Positions 21,400-32,635 of a stretch of 64,000 nt of DNA are shown here, in pieces. The DNA comes from Otatea glauca (lineage: Eukaryota > Streptophyta > Magnoliopsida > Poales > Poaceae). The position numbers and the translations under genes are program-made. The stretch's first letter is position 1, and the number at the start of each line of letters is the position of its first letter. Where the stretch lies: assembly GCA_036346275.1 (NCBI GenBank), contig JAYEVK010000246.1:124001-188000 (forward strand). The letters are read 5' to 3'. The notes beneath the pieces were generated by a model. The model searched no databases and was not told where the DNA came from. It was given only the letters and a program-made list of their open reading frames with translations.

Positions 21400-21690
21400 A
21401 AGGAAAAATTCGTGGGTTTTTTTAAATTCGTGGGCAAAAAAAACCCACAAATTTATGTATTTAAATTCGTCAGTTTCTATAAAACCCACGTTTTTAATTA
21501 AATTCGTGGGCCACAATAACACACACGAATTTATTTATTTAAATTCGTGGGCCACAATAATACCCACGAATTTATTTATTTAAATTCGTGGGCCACAATA
21601 TACGACGTATTTATTCATTTAAATTCGTGGGCGAACTTACTAACAATTTACGCATTTAAATTCGTGGGCCACCAAACCCACAATTTAAGC
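21400..21690. repeat. CACTA left subterminal repeat array (AAATTCGTGGG)
   Basis: The word AAATTCGTGGG occurs repeatedly in direct orientation (about 21406, 21426, 21503, 21541, 21581 and later), alternating with complement forms CCCACGAATTT. Such short subterminal repeats are the binding sites of the regulatory protein in En/Spm elements; binding here is inferred. Confidence 0.8.
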
Positions 21691-21699
21691 CGAGTAGGA

Positions 21700-22330
21700 A
21701 AAGCCTATCGCCCCGCGCATACGTCTTCGTTGCCTCTCTCCCGCCCGCGCCATGCATCGCCCGCGCGACCGCTTCACTGCCGCCGCGCCGCTTCGCTACA
21801 ACTGCCGCTCGCCCATTCCCCCTCGCGCTCGCGCCCGCTTCGCGCGCCCGCCGCCGCCTGCCGCCCGCGGCCGCCGCCGTGCCGCCGCCGCGCCCTCCGC
21901 GCCCCGGCCCCTGCCGCTTCGCCGGCCGCCGCCGCCGCCGCCCGCCGGCCACCGCGCCGCCGCCGCCGCTTTGCCGCGCGCCGCCATCGCTGCCTGCTCG
22001 CCCGCCGCGCCACGCCACGCTGCCGCGACGGCCCGCCTCTGCCGCCGCGCCGCTTGTCTTACTTGCCTGCCGCGCTCGCCGCCGCTTCGCCCCGCTTGCC
22101 GCCCCCGCCGGCCACCGCCGCCTGCCGCTTCGCCGCCCACCCGAAAGTCGCCGCTTCTTCGGCCGCCGAGCCGCCGCCACCACGCCGCCGCCGCCCGCGC
22201 CGCCGCCGCCGCCGCTACCGCCGCGCCACGCCGCGCCGCCCGCTGCCTTCCGCCCGCGCCATCGCCTCACCATTGCCGTCGTGGCGCCACCCCGCCTCCC
22301 GGACCCGCGACGCCACCGCGTTGGAGAAGG
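21700..22330 (+). other. GC-rich CGCC-repetitive block inside the CACTA element
   Basis: Very GC-rich, dominated by CCG/CGC/GCC words, open in several frames on both strands at once. This is composition, not coding evidence. It ends at TTGGAGAAGGTATATTTC (about 22320), which could be a splice donor, so the block may be the 5' exon or leader of the downstream transposon gene. Confidence 0.5.
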
Positions 22331-22609
22331 TATATTTCATCTCTTTTTATATTCGTTTAAAGTTATTTCATCTTATTTTATATTCGCTGCATATGATTTA
22401 TATATTTTTATTTTCTCGCTGCCGTTGTATATAGCGTTAGAGTTTAGGGTTTGTGTCGAACAGTAGAGAGCCTAGGCGTCACCCGTTCGGGAACGGCACA
22501 TCTCACATTTGCTTGTGAGGTGCGCGGTTCCGGAATTGTCCAGCGTATTTTGGACAGCCCGAGAATGTTGGTTGTTGCATAGGGCCTGTAACGTGCGAGC
22601 GATTCGAAC

Positions 22610-24353
22610 ATGAGAAGAGGACCAGAGGTGAGGAGGATACACCTGACAGAACAAGAGTATCTCCAGAGCTCGGTCGATTGGATAATGAAGGACATGGAGG
22701 CTTGGAGGTGGATGTGCCGGTACTGGGGGTCAGAGGATTTTCAAGAAAAATCAAATAGAAATCGAGGGAACAGAAGAAGTAGATTGGGGAAGTACAAGTA
22801 CGGCGCAGACGGACACATTGGCCTAGAGCAACGTATGGTAAGTATCGGTATTATAATTGTTAGTGAATTTGTCACTATGTTTATAACTTTGCATCGTAGG
22901 AGGCTGAAAGTGGGAGTACTCCCACTTTTGTGGAAGTTTACATCCGGGGGCACCAAGGCGAGGATCCACAGAACCCGGATGTGTTGTGCGACACGGGGCT
23001 AGTGAGAGGATGGTAAGTATAAATGACACAATATGTTTTGTGCAAATTTACATCCAGAGCACCAAAATCTTTGCTTTGCAAAGGCGTCATATGCAGAACA
23101 AATGACACAACGTCATAGGCCGGAGGTTGATTGGAGGGCCGCGTCAGTCGATGTGGAAGCGTTGTACCACGCTGGAGGGGGCCTAAAGCATGGGAGGTTC
23201 GTTAATAAAACTGATTTTATTTGTTTTCGCTCTACTAAGGAAAAAAATGTTGCATGGTCACATTTCATTATATATCGTTTGTAGGTGGGCCATGGGGGAT
23301 GGAGTTGTGGACTGCGATCGTCCTCCACGAGGCTCGGTTTCCTCACAGGGGAGTGCTCGATCGTCGAGGTCCGCACGGGAAGCACAAGCGCACGAGGAGG
23401 CTCGTGAAGCGCGAGAGGAGGCTCGTCAAGCACGAGAGGAAGCTCGCAGAAGCCGAGAAGACTCAGAATACATGAAAATGTATCTGCAGGTACAATCTCA
23501 ACTTTGAACAAAACGCTCAATTGTACATTTGTGATTAAAATCTAACAAACAATCTATATGCAGCAACTGTCACAATCTCTTGGACCTAACGCGCCAGTGT
23601 TTCGCCCTCCTGTTCCGCAGGTAAAGATACTTGAGTTCATTACTCTCTAATTCACTTAGCTCGTAAAATCACGAATTCACAAACTGGACTATTATGTCAT
23701 AGGGCTCCCAGCCATCTCTCTTCTACATGTTTTCTCTGCACATGCAGCCACCACCACAAGGAGAAGCATCACAGGGTGCTCAGCCTCCCCCGGCGTCCTT
23801 CATAAACCCTACTGGGATGTAGGCACCACCCCTAGGAGATGCACCTCAGGTTATATGATATTCTCATGCATTCTTTATTTTCATAAAACTCTATTATGTA
23901 TACTTTATATCACAAACTATGATCCACAGAGCTCCCAGCCTCCTCCTCCTTTCTGCATGTTCACTCCACAGATGCAGCCACCTTCTGCAGGAGAGGCACC
24001 ACAGGTAAAGACGGATCGGTTCAATTCGTTATTCAAAATTTGAATGAATAATTTATATGTGGCATAATGTATCTGTCTATGCCTTACAGGGCTCCCAGCC
24101 TCCAAACCCGTTCTACATGTACCCACCACCTATGCCAAGCCAAGGAATGCCTATGTACTTCAACCCGTGGGCCTGCGGCCACCTCGGGCGACACCACGGT
24201 ATGGATGTCGAAAACATTCTAAGTTTGCGACACGAGCTAAGTTTGTTAATTCTTGAACTTATAGGTTTCTGGGTCACACCCTCCAGCACGTACTAATGAC
24301 GACATCATAGAAGACATCTTCAACAGCGCCGGCGGTGGTGGTGGTCATTGCGT
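22610..24353 (+). CDS. TNPA-like / plant transposase (Transposase_24-type) gene of the CACTA element
   Basis: Exon 22610-22837 ends in the family signature: tryptophans, then EDFQEKSNRNRGNRRS, and closes at a GTAAGT donor. Exon from 22900 encodes TPTFVEVYIRGHQG, the matching second block. Further exons: about 23080-23200 (EQMTQRHRPEVDW ... ALYHAGGGLK), 23285-23490 (EAREAREEARQAREEAR coiled coil), then short proline/glutamine-rich exons at about 23565, 23750, 23930 and 24090 (PPPQGEASQGAQPPP; NPFYMYPPPMPSQ), each behind a GCAG-type acceptor. The last exon begins at about 24266 with TNDDIIEDIFNSAGGGG. A TAG at 23819-23821 lies in one proline-rich exon frame, so the gene may be decayed or spliced differently. 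Such proteins are the non-catalytic partner of CACTA elements, binding subterminal repeats. The start codon is uncertain; an upstream exon may exist. Confidence 0.6.
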
Positions 24354-24652
24354 ACGTAGTTTACAAATTGCCGTTTTGGACGTGTGATTGATTATCTAAG
24401 GATCTGCTAGAATGTCTCCTTCTGGTATGAGAGATTGATATATATATTATAACTGCAAATGTTTTTTTGTCTGCTGAGTGGATGTCCTATTTACTAGAGA
24501 GGTCATGTCGAAATTTTGTACATTTCAATGACTTAGTTTTAAGCCGGTTTTAAAGAGTTAAAAGGTTAGTTTCGGTCTTTTAGTAGAGGTAATAGGTTTG
24601 GTGTCTCGTTTGTTAATTCTTCGTTCGCTTGAACTTTTTTGTGGAGTTTGAT
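24268..24652 (+). repeat. Internal CACTA duplication, copy 1 (shortened)
   Basis: Covers the last coding exon and downstream sequence through CGTTCGCTTGAACTT. It aligns with 25612-26156 but lacks about 160 bp between the GGTGGTGGT tract and GTCATTGCGT, which in copy 2 includes the stop codon region. Confidence 0.8.
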
Positions 24653-24659
24653 GACTTGG

Positions 24660-25611
24660 TGAGCTACCTGCCCCCTCCCTTCCTTTCTCTTGCTCAAATT
24701 TAGGAACATTAGTTGCAATTTAGTCGATGTCTGTGGATGGACATATGCTTAGTAGGAAATTTAGTTCATTCTTTTAGTATATATCAATCTGAGTAATCTG
24801 TTGCAATAGTGATAATTTCAGTTGAAATGCATAACTTAGTCGATTTTAGGACATTTAGGCAACTCTTTCTTAAACCTTGCACAAATCATCTCAATGTTCA
24901 TACTTGAAAAGGTTTACTTGTGTGCTTATGAAAGTTCATTGCTATGCTTCTGTAGATATGTGATGGTTTACCAAATTATTAACCCATTACTTACTATTTG
25001 ATTTTTTCTTTCTGTTAATAACTTTTTTGATTTGGAACTTGTTGGAATTGAAAAGTTATCTTAAGACAACTTGTTCAATTGTAAACTTATGTTTTAAATG
25101 CTTTATATGGCATCCTTGTAGAATGTGTTGTTTGCCCATGTACAATCTGATTGTTTATCCTTGTAGAATGCTTTATATTTGTACTTTGTATATTGAACTC
25201 TTAAAATGACTACCAAAACTCTTAATTGCTTCTTTGAACTATTTTCACTGTTTGTTATCTTTTGAATACTCAGTGATACAATTAGGGTCTTTGGAAGTTG
25301 AATTAAATAATTTTAGTTATAATCTTGGCCTTGAACTAGATGGTTAACTTCTGTTAATACTAGAGAGTATTACTTTGATGCTTAATTGAATATGAGATTG
25401 ATGTTCATATGATTATTACAGCATATCTTGACTAGCTCGTAGGTGTAGTTCTTATATATAATATCTATTCTTGTTTAGCTTGACCTGTCATATTGATATT
25501 CTCATATCGTGTCTTGGTTGAATAGTACTATTGATATTCTCATATTGATATTCATGTGAATCAGCATAATGTTACTTGTAACACAACCTAAGTTAATCTT
25601 GAACTTGCAGA
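24660..25611. other. AT-rich spacer between the two internal CACTA duplicates
   Basis: About 950 bp with no recognised coding content or repeats. It probably corresponds to intron or filler sequence of the transposon. Confidence 0.4.
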
Positions 25612-26156
25612 TTTCTAGGTCACGCCCAAAGACGTACTAACGACGACATCATAGAAGACATCTTCAACAGCGCCGACGGTGGTGGTAGCGCCCACAACTC
25701 CAACAACCCCGAGGCATGAATTCCATTGTGAGCTCGATTGGTGTATTACTGTTATACTTTATAACTTGTTGTGATGGATACATTGTGATCGACTTATTGT
25801 GATGGACTTATTGTAATGGAATGTGGATTGTATCTATTGCGGTTGTAATGTGTTGTACGTCATTGCGTAGTTTACAAATTGCCGTTGGATGTGTGATTGG
25901 ATTATCTAAGGATCCGCTAGAATGTCTCATTCGGTTTGAGAGATTGATATATATATTATAAGCGCAAATATTTTTTGTCTGTGAGTGGATGTCCTATTTA
26001 CTAGAGAGGTCATGCCGAAATTTTGTACATTTCGGAGACTTAGTTTTAAGCCGGTTTTGAAGAGTTAAAAGGTTGGTTTCAGTATTTCAGTAGAGGTAAT
26101 AGGTTTAGTGTCTCGTTTGTTAATTTTTCGTTCGCTTGAACTTCATTGTGGAGTTT
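25612..26156 (+). repeat. Internal CACTA duplication, copy 2, with intact last exon and stop
   Basis: After an acceptor-like CTTGCAG (25612) the frame encodes RTNDDIIEDIFNSADGGG and ends GAGGCATGA with the stop at 25717-25719. The following 3' sequence matches 24347-24652 closely. This copy looks like the authentic 3' end of the transposon gene; copy 1 may be an inserted or recombined duplicate. Confidence 0.75.
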
Positions 26157-26369
26157 GTTCTTTTGTGTTAGTGTTTCTGATCAGATTTGAACAAAATAGA
26201 TGATCTTTCGTATTTATTCTTCGCTTAGCAATTTTTAGTTTCAATTTTCTTTGTGCCTTTTCTTTTCTTCTTTAGTTGTTATATGTATTGAGTGCGATGC
26301 ATATATACATATATATATTATACATTTGGATATATATGGATATATATATTTTTTTTTTGTAGAAATGAC

Positions 26370-26700
26370 TGATAAATTCGTGAGCCATTCAAAACCCACG
26401 AATTTATCTGGCTACTCCAGATAAATTCGTGGGTTTATTAAACCCACGAATTTAACAGATTAAATTCGTGGGTTCAATAAACCCACGAATTTAACTCAGA
26501 TTCCCAATTAAATTCGTGGGCTTGGCAGAAACCCATGAATTTAACTTAAATTCGTGGGTACCCACGAATTTAATTGATTAATTTCGTCGAGTTAAATTCG
26601 TGAATTAAATTCGACGATTTACTCATGAATTTAAATTAAATTCGTGGGTTTTGACTTAAATTCGTGGTTTTTTGGCCCACGAATTTTACCTGTTTCTTGT
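26370..26700. repeat. CACTA right subterminal repeat array
   Basis: AAATTCGTGGG and CCCACGAATTT alternate about every 20-40 bases, forming many short palindromes, mirror of the left end. It ends with the terminal repeat TTTCTTGTAGTG. Confidence 0.85.
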
Positions 26701-26707
26701 AGTGTTC

Positions 26708-27154
26708 CCCTGGCCACGCGGCCGGGCACGAGATCACTCCGTGCTGCAAGGGCAAGGAACGTTCATCGTGTGCGAGTACAGCAAACCTCTTTCTTCTCTC
26801 CGGACGAGTACGAGTACGGCGTATCGCCATGGCCGGCACCTGCTCCGATTCTGGCGGAATTTTGCATGGATCTTGCGCTATCGTGGCGTAAATTTTTTTG
26901 CGGATGCATGGAAAATTATGATTATAATGTATGTATAAGGACTAGTGGTTTTGTTCGGATCGGTTCTTTTAGACTAGCCGCGCCAAATTTTGCAAGTTAA
27001 ATTTAAATTTAGCGCTATTGTTGAATGAGGCGGGTCACTTCTTTTGAATTCAGTCAACCCTAGCGAAGGTTCAAATTCGGAGTTGTGAATGCGGCCCGCG
27101 GTACTGCATGAAGAGTTCACTGGCAAAACCCCATTCGATAATAAGAAACAACAA
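26708..27154. other. Intergenic DNA
   Basis: Sequence flanking the CACTA insertion; no gene recognised. Confidence 0.4.
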
Positions 27155-27471
27155 CTTCACGAAAACCATATGTATAAGTTTTAAAAAATTCTCAAAAAAT
27201 TACCATATATAGAGGAGAAGAGTTTCTACAACTCTGTAAAATTTGAAGACCAAAATAAAACGCATTTGAAAGATATGAAAAAGAAAAATTCAACTAAAAT
27301 AGTGATTTTCATTGTTTAGCACTATTTATATCGCTGCTTGTCAATTTTATATCTTTCAAATACAATTGAATTTGGTCTTCAAATTTTTCAGGATTATAGA
27401 ATCTCACCTCTCCTATATGTGGTAATTTTTTGAGAATTTTTAAAAACTTGTACATGTATTTTTCATGAAAT
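27155..27471. mobile_element. Foldback MITE, about 317 bp
   Basis: Long inverted arms: AAATTCTCAAAAAATTACCA (about 27188) against TGGTAATTTTTTGAGAATTT (about 27420), extending out to TTCACGAAAA / TTTTTCATGAA and in to TTTGAAGACCAAA / TTTGGTCTTCAAA and the ATTTGAAAGATAT words. No coding capacity; target duplication not identified, so superfamily is open. Confidence 0.7.
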
Positions 27472-28571
27472 TTACATAGTAAGAATGGTTTACACTAAAT
27501 ATATCCCAACAACAACAACTGAAAAGATATGGATAAAGTAGAAGTTCGTTGCATTTACGACAGGTAGCATATCGCATGGTAACTCTATCTGATAATTTTC
27601 TCTTGCATTTACAGTAGGTGGCATATCCATCACGATTTAGCTTGTTATGAATTTACATGTACATAGCCCATGAACGTCTCGGAAAGAAAATTTTCCTGCA
27701 CGTTTGTAGGATCACATGATGCATGCGGCACGGTGCACGTTGGCGTAGATCGATGTAGATGGTGACGAGGTGAAAGATCCCAGTGGGTGGAGGACGCATG
27801 GTGCAAGCAGAGGCGGCGGTGCGGCTCGGGATAGCGGAGTCGCAGGCGCAGCACAGACACAGGTAGCGAAACTCAGCACGAGGTGACAAGCGGCGTGGTT
27901 CAAGCGGTGGAGGCGGCGTGGCATTAGGGGCGGCCGGAGCCAGGAGGGAAGAGAAGGGAAGGGAGAGAGTGGGGAAAGAAAAGAGAAGGAATAGAATGAA
28001 GTTTTTTTTTTTTTTGCAAAATGGAGAGCATGAATCACAGAGCCACCCAAGGGCACCGTATATGCATAGAGTTCCATGTACGTGCGGTCTGGCATTTTCG
28101 CAACCTACCTGTCCATCCACCTCATCTCTCACCTTCGCGCGTTCGTCATCACGACGCAGTGCCGCCTGTTGTGCAGTTGCATTGCTTGAGCGCTGAGCAG
28201 CACGGTTGTAGGAGTTTGTGAACTGATCTCTCTTGAAATTAACTTGAGAATTTCAGTGTCTATTTCTCACTAACGTCCAGAAAGAAAAGATGTTTTAGAT
28301 TGGTTCTTGATTCCACTGGTTGGCTTCGAATCCAGCACTAGACATGACGCATATGCATGTATGCTGGTGTGCAATTTTTCTTTTCGAAACAGTGCTAGCT
28401 ACTCTGCGTCTGAGCTGAACAGGCTAGCGCGCGTGAGGGGAACACTCAGATGCGCCGTGAATGCGATGGCCTGAATCTGAGTGCTGTTTCCTGCAAGCAT
28501 CCTCTACTTGATCTACAATATCGATTTCCATTCCTGTCCATCGTTTTGTTGTTTCTTCTTGGGGCTTGATC
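27472..28571. other. Intergenic DNA before the LINE insertion
   Basis: No recognised gene. Several frames are open on the minus strand in the GC-richer part (27650-28130), without family resemblance. Position 28572-28583 is the left copy of the LINE target duplication. Confidence 0.4.
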
Positions 28572-28583
28572 AAATACGATGTA

Positions 28584-31540
28584 GAGGATGCTCTTTTCTC
28601 AAACCATGTGCTGCAGGCTCTCTCCTCGTCCATGTCTGACCACTGCCAGCTACTGCTAACAAGCGATAACGGGGCAACCAGGACATGGGCCTTCAAATTC
28701 GAGAATTTTTGGACCCGCGCATGGAGCAGATCACTCTTCAGCGATGCGACCCAGCAATTTCATTTGGCAAATACCATCATCTTGCATCTTGACATCGCTC
28801 AAGAATCGAGGAATCTATCTCTTCTTTGAGCGGCTCATAGCGCTAAAAATCGTGGTCACGGCCACATTGCGGTCGAAAGAGCACGCAAGAGGCAGGCATC
28901 CAGGGTCACCTGGCTTAGAGAGGGGGATGCGAACACCCGTTTTTTCCATCTGAAGGCCAATGGTCGCCGTCGAAAGAACTTTATCCAATCGCTACAGAAT
29001 GACCAGGGTATGGCCACTCTGCATGCGGACAAGGAGCGCATTCTTTTCCACCATTTCTCACAGCTACTGGGAAAAAAGGATGCGCACTCTAGGGACATCA
29101 TCCGCGAACCTCAACATCTCCGCCACGACTTGGTGGCCTAGAGGCCGACTTCTCGAGAGGAGGAGGTTTCGCTACTATTCAACGCTTGGTGACAAGGCAC
29201 CGGACCGGATGGCTTCACTGCATCTTTTTATAAGCATTGCTGGGAAATCATTAAGAGCGACGTCATGGCTGTGCTGTGTGCGTTTCACGGCGGAACCTCC
29301 TGGAGTTTCGGAACACTCAACAAAGCATCCATCGCACTCATTCCAAAGAAACAGGGAATGGTTGGCCCCGCGGACTACAGACCCATCAGCCTTATTCATT
29401 CCATCTCAAAATTAATATCCAAGGTGCTCGCTCTAAGTCCTCCCATATGGACTCACTAATCTCGCCATGTCAGAGTGCTTTCATCAAGGGACGAAGCATT
29501 CAAGAAAACTTCTTGGCTGTTCGTAACCGGGTGCAACTCTATCATCGAACGCGCACCCCGGTCCTAATGCTCAAGCTCGACATTCACAAGGCCTTCGACT
29601 CTGTATCATGGGAATACCTCCTGGGCCTCATGCAAGCTCGCGGTTTTGGCCATCGATGGCGTCGGTGGATATCTACCTCTCTCACGACATCTTCGTCCTC
29701 CATCCTGCTTAACAGGGTGCCAGGGCCTGCGATCTCGCATCAGCGCGGCCTGCGGCAAGGCGATCTGCTATCGCTGTACCTGTTCATCCTGGCCATTGAC
29801 CCGCTACACTCCATCCTAAAAAAGGCATCTGAGGGGGGGTCCTTTCGCCCTTGAGAGGTTGTGCGCCATCGCTTCGTCTATCACTATATGCAGACGACGC
29901 TGTCATCTTCTTAAACCCGGTCAGGGAGGAGCTGCATGCCATCATTTCAATCCTACATTGCTTCGGAGAAGCCTCCGGTCTGCGAGTCAACATACAAAAG
30001 AGCTCCATGGCCGCAATTCAATGTCAAAACCTGGACCTGGACAACATCCTTCAACCCTTCACAGGGGCGGTCACTCAGTTTCCCACCACATACCTTGGGA
30101 TGCCTCTCACGCTAGGCCGTCTACGGCGGATACACCTTCAGCCCATACAAGACAAGGTGGCGCGACGTCTAGCTGGATGGCAATCCGCCCATCTCACCCT
30201 GGCGGGCGACTTACGTTGGTCAAATCAGTACTATCTTCCATACTACCACGTCGTCGACGGTAGCTTAAGGTGCTAAAGAAATTTATCACGACATTGACAG
30301 GATAAGGAGGAAATTCCTATGGGTCGTAATGCGCCATGCATGGCGAAGCGCAAGGTGAGGTGGGCGACAGTTTGCCGGCCGCTCAATTTGGGAGGCCTGG
30401 GAGTGATAGACCTTGAAAGATTCGCGAGAGCCCTCAGATTGCGCTCGATGTGGCTCAAACACACAAACCCCCAAAGGCCATGGAACGATCTGCCTGTACC
30501 CTGCGACCGCATTGATCAACAGCTTTTCATGATGGCAACCAAAATAAACATTGGCGACGGACATCTCGCCACCTTTTGGACTTTCAGATGGTTGCGGGGT
30601 AAAGCACCTTGCCAGATTGCGCCGCGACTCTATAGCCACTCTAGGAGGAAAACAAGATCGGTAGCGGATGCACTGCAAAACAACAACTGGATTCGTGACA
30701 TCCGTCACCACCTCGACCCGCAGCTAATAACAGATTTCGTTCGCTTATGGTCAATCATTCGGTCAGTGCCTATCCAACTGCACCAGGAGGATGCTATCAC
30801 TTGGACGCTGACCTCTAATGGCGTCTACTCGGCGGCCTCTGCGTACCGCTTCCAATTCAATGGAAGCACAGCAAAACCTTTTCATACTACAATCTGGTCG
30901 GCTTGGGCGCCCATGCGCAGTAAGATGTTCTTCTGGCTTGCCCAGCAAAATCGATTATGGACAGCACAACGACTGCAGCTCAGGGGTTGGCCTAATCAGT
31001 ATTTTTGCCACATGTGCTGTCGAAGTCTTGAGACGGTTTCCCACTTATTCCTTTACTGCCCTGAAGTCCAACGCATATGGACATCCGTTGCTCAGTGGGT
31101 TCGCGTGCCGACACTGCGTCCAGACCGATGGGATTCTTCAGTGCCTTTCGACCAGTGGAACCTTCAACGGATTGCGGGATGTACAAGGTTTAAAAAAGGG
31201 GTCAAAACCATCAATATCCTCACTGCTTGGCGGTGGTGGAACGAACGAGAGAATCTTTGGCGGCACAGGCGACTCACGACCAGATCCTCCAGTCCATCAA
31301 GGACGTCGCTGCTGCCTGGGCTTTTGCGGGGGCATCGCAACTACGCGATCTGATTCAAGGACATCCTTAAAGCCTGTTGTTCTTCGCTTTCCCCTTTCCC
31401 TCTTTCTTTTCTTTTCTTCTTCTACCTTCTCTGATCTCATCGTCTTCCTGTAAACCTCTCGGGTGCGATCTCTGCGCCCTTCCTTGTACTTTCTTTCGTC
31501 TTCTAATATATTTAATGCCGTTCGCCATTTTAAAAAAAAA
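28584..31540 (+). mobile_element. 5'-truncated LINE (L1-type) with poly(A) and target-site duplication
   Basis: The left junction at 28583/28584 follows AAATACGATGTA (28572-28583); the element ends in a run of A (31532-31540) followed by TACGATGTA (to 31549), giving a duplication of at least nine bases. Coding blocks in order: end of the endonuclease domain (SSSMSDHCQLLLTSD, FKFENFWTR, 28618-28715), RT region (GTLNKASIALIPKKQG about 29310; DYRPISLIHSISKLISKVLA; SPCQSAFIKGRSIQENFLAV about 29464; LYADDAVIFLNP about 29880 with the YADD catalytic box; YLGMPLTLGRLRR), and the zf-RVT domain (GVYSAASAYRFQF; CHMCCRSLETVSHLFLYCPE about 31008). The ORF is split by frameshifts and stops near 29140, 29457, 29853 and 30276. 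The missing 5' part is typical of incomplete LINE integration. Confidence 0.92.
30319..31353 (+). pseudogene. LINE ORF2 C-terminal part with zf-RVT domain
   Basis: The longest uninterrupted part of the LINE reading frame, 344 codons. It contains KVRWATVCRPLNLGGLGVID, the linker after the reverse transcriptase, and ends with a Cys/His zinc-binding module of the zf-RVT family (CHMCC ... TVSHLFLYC). It is detached by frameshift from the RT region upstream, so it is not an independent gene. Confidence 0.85.
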
Positions 31541-31549
31541 TACGATGTA

Positions 31550-32635
31550 TCTGTATTTTGTGATGTGCTTCATATGCCTGACTCGGTGGATGGATTGGGA
31601 AGCTGCAGGTTGGTGAGGCATTGCTCAGTTAAGTTTTATCGTTGCACTTTTCTTGTCTACCTACTACACGAATAGCAGCAGAGCATGTATGCAGAAAGCA
31701 CAGACACAAGCATATGCCCAAAAGAAAAAGGAAAAAAGATGGACCGTGGTAATATATCATTGAGATATGAACCAAAAAAATAATATGATCTGTAGTGTAT
31801 ATGTACAACCTGCAGCTCTCTTAGATAATGTTGCCTTTCTTCTTTCTATATTGTGAACGAAAATGAGGTTTAGTCGTTGAGATTTCACTCTCCTGTTTAT
31901 GTTGAAGTTGCCTTGGGGGGGTTGTGAAGAAAAGGTGAGCTTCTTTGTACCTGAAAGCTGTAGATGCTTTCAGTAATTACGTTCACTTAACAGACGTTAG
32001 TAGCACTTAGCACTGCTATCTGCTGATTTTTGTTTTAATAAAATAAAACAGCAGCCATGACTGAATTACTGGGTCCAAGCAGGTGGGCCTGTTCTAAATA
32101 TGAACTCTAAGAGTGCCGGATGGACAAGTTTGACTGTGTTGAGTGTCAAATAACATACGCTAGCTGATCTATCTAGCTTTCTGACTTGTTAAATCCGCGT
32201 CGCAAAGAACAGATCAACTGGAAGTGTGGTTTAGTTTATATTGCAAAGTTGAACAGCAGAAAGTAGTAATTTGACTTTGTGAGATTTGATATACGTGCAG
32301 CATGGTAGAAGAGACATCGATCTACCTCGATCGCCGTCGCTTTGTGCCCACCATCACTACGGCGATGACGTCGCGGTGTCTTCAGATATGATCGAACATG
32401 TTGACACATGTGCTACGCTTTCAGCCTACACGGCATGGGGCATTGCGTTCAATCAACGTATCGTATGCATCAACCTCTATCTAGTTTTTGCCATCCATCT
32501 ATCTATCCATCCATCTAAATTATTATTGTTATATATACAGATTGTTGGGAGCATTCGCCAGCACGTGGCACCTAGTGTTTTTTATTTTCATTTCTTACAA
32601 ACCTTTTTTTTTCTATTTGTTTTAAAAATTCCATC
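31550..32635. other. Intergenic DNA
   Basis: No recognised gene. A 154-codon frame on the plus strand (32286-32750) has no family resemblance and runs into simple T-rich repeats. Confidence 0.4.

Larger units (their letters stand above)
21387..26704 (+). mobile_element. CACTA (En/Spm) transposon, 5.3 kb, TSD TTC
   Basis: Ends CACTACAAGAAA (21387-21398) and TTTCTTGTAGTG (ending 26704) are perfect inverted repeats, flanked by TTC at 21384-21386 and 26705-26707, the 3-bp duplication of CACTA elements. Both subterminal regions (21400-21690 and 26370-26700) are packed with AAATTCGTGGG and its complement. The interior holds a GC-rich block, one spliced TNPA/plant-transposase-type gene and an internal duplication. 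No TNPD-type DDE transposase was found, so it appears non-autonomous. Confidence 0.92.

Noticed and set aside
21650..22470. Frames up to about 295 codons in the GC-rich CACTA block
   Set aside because: Open in several frames on both strands because of CGCC-rich composition; no domain motif.
26370..26700. CRISPR-like look of regularly spaced AAATTCGTGGG words
   Set aside because: Repeats alternate orientation, spacers are not constant, and the array sits at a CACTA end; this is a subterminal transposon array in a plant genome.
27653..28132. A 159-codon minus-strand frame
   Set aside because: Low-complexity Ser/Pro/Phe-rich peptide with a poly-Lys run from a poly(T) tract; no homology recognised.
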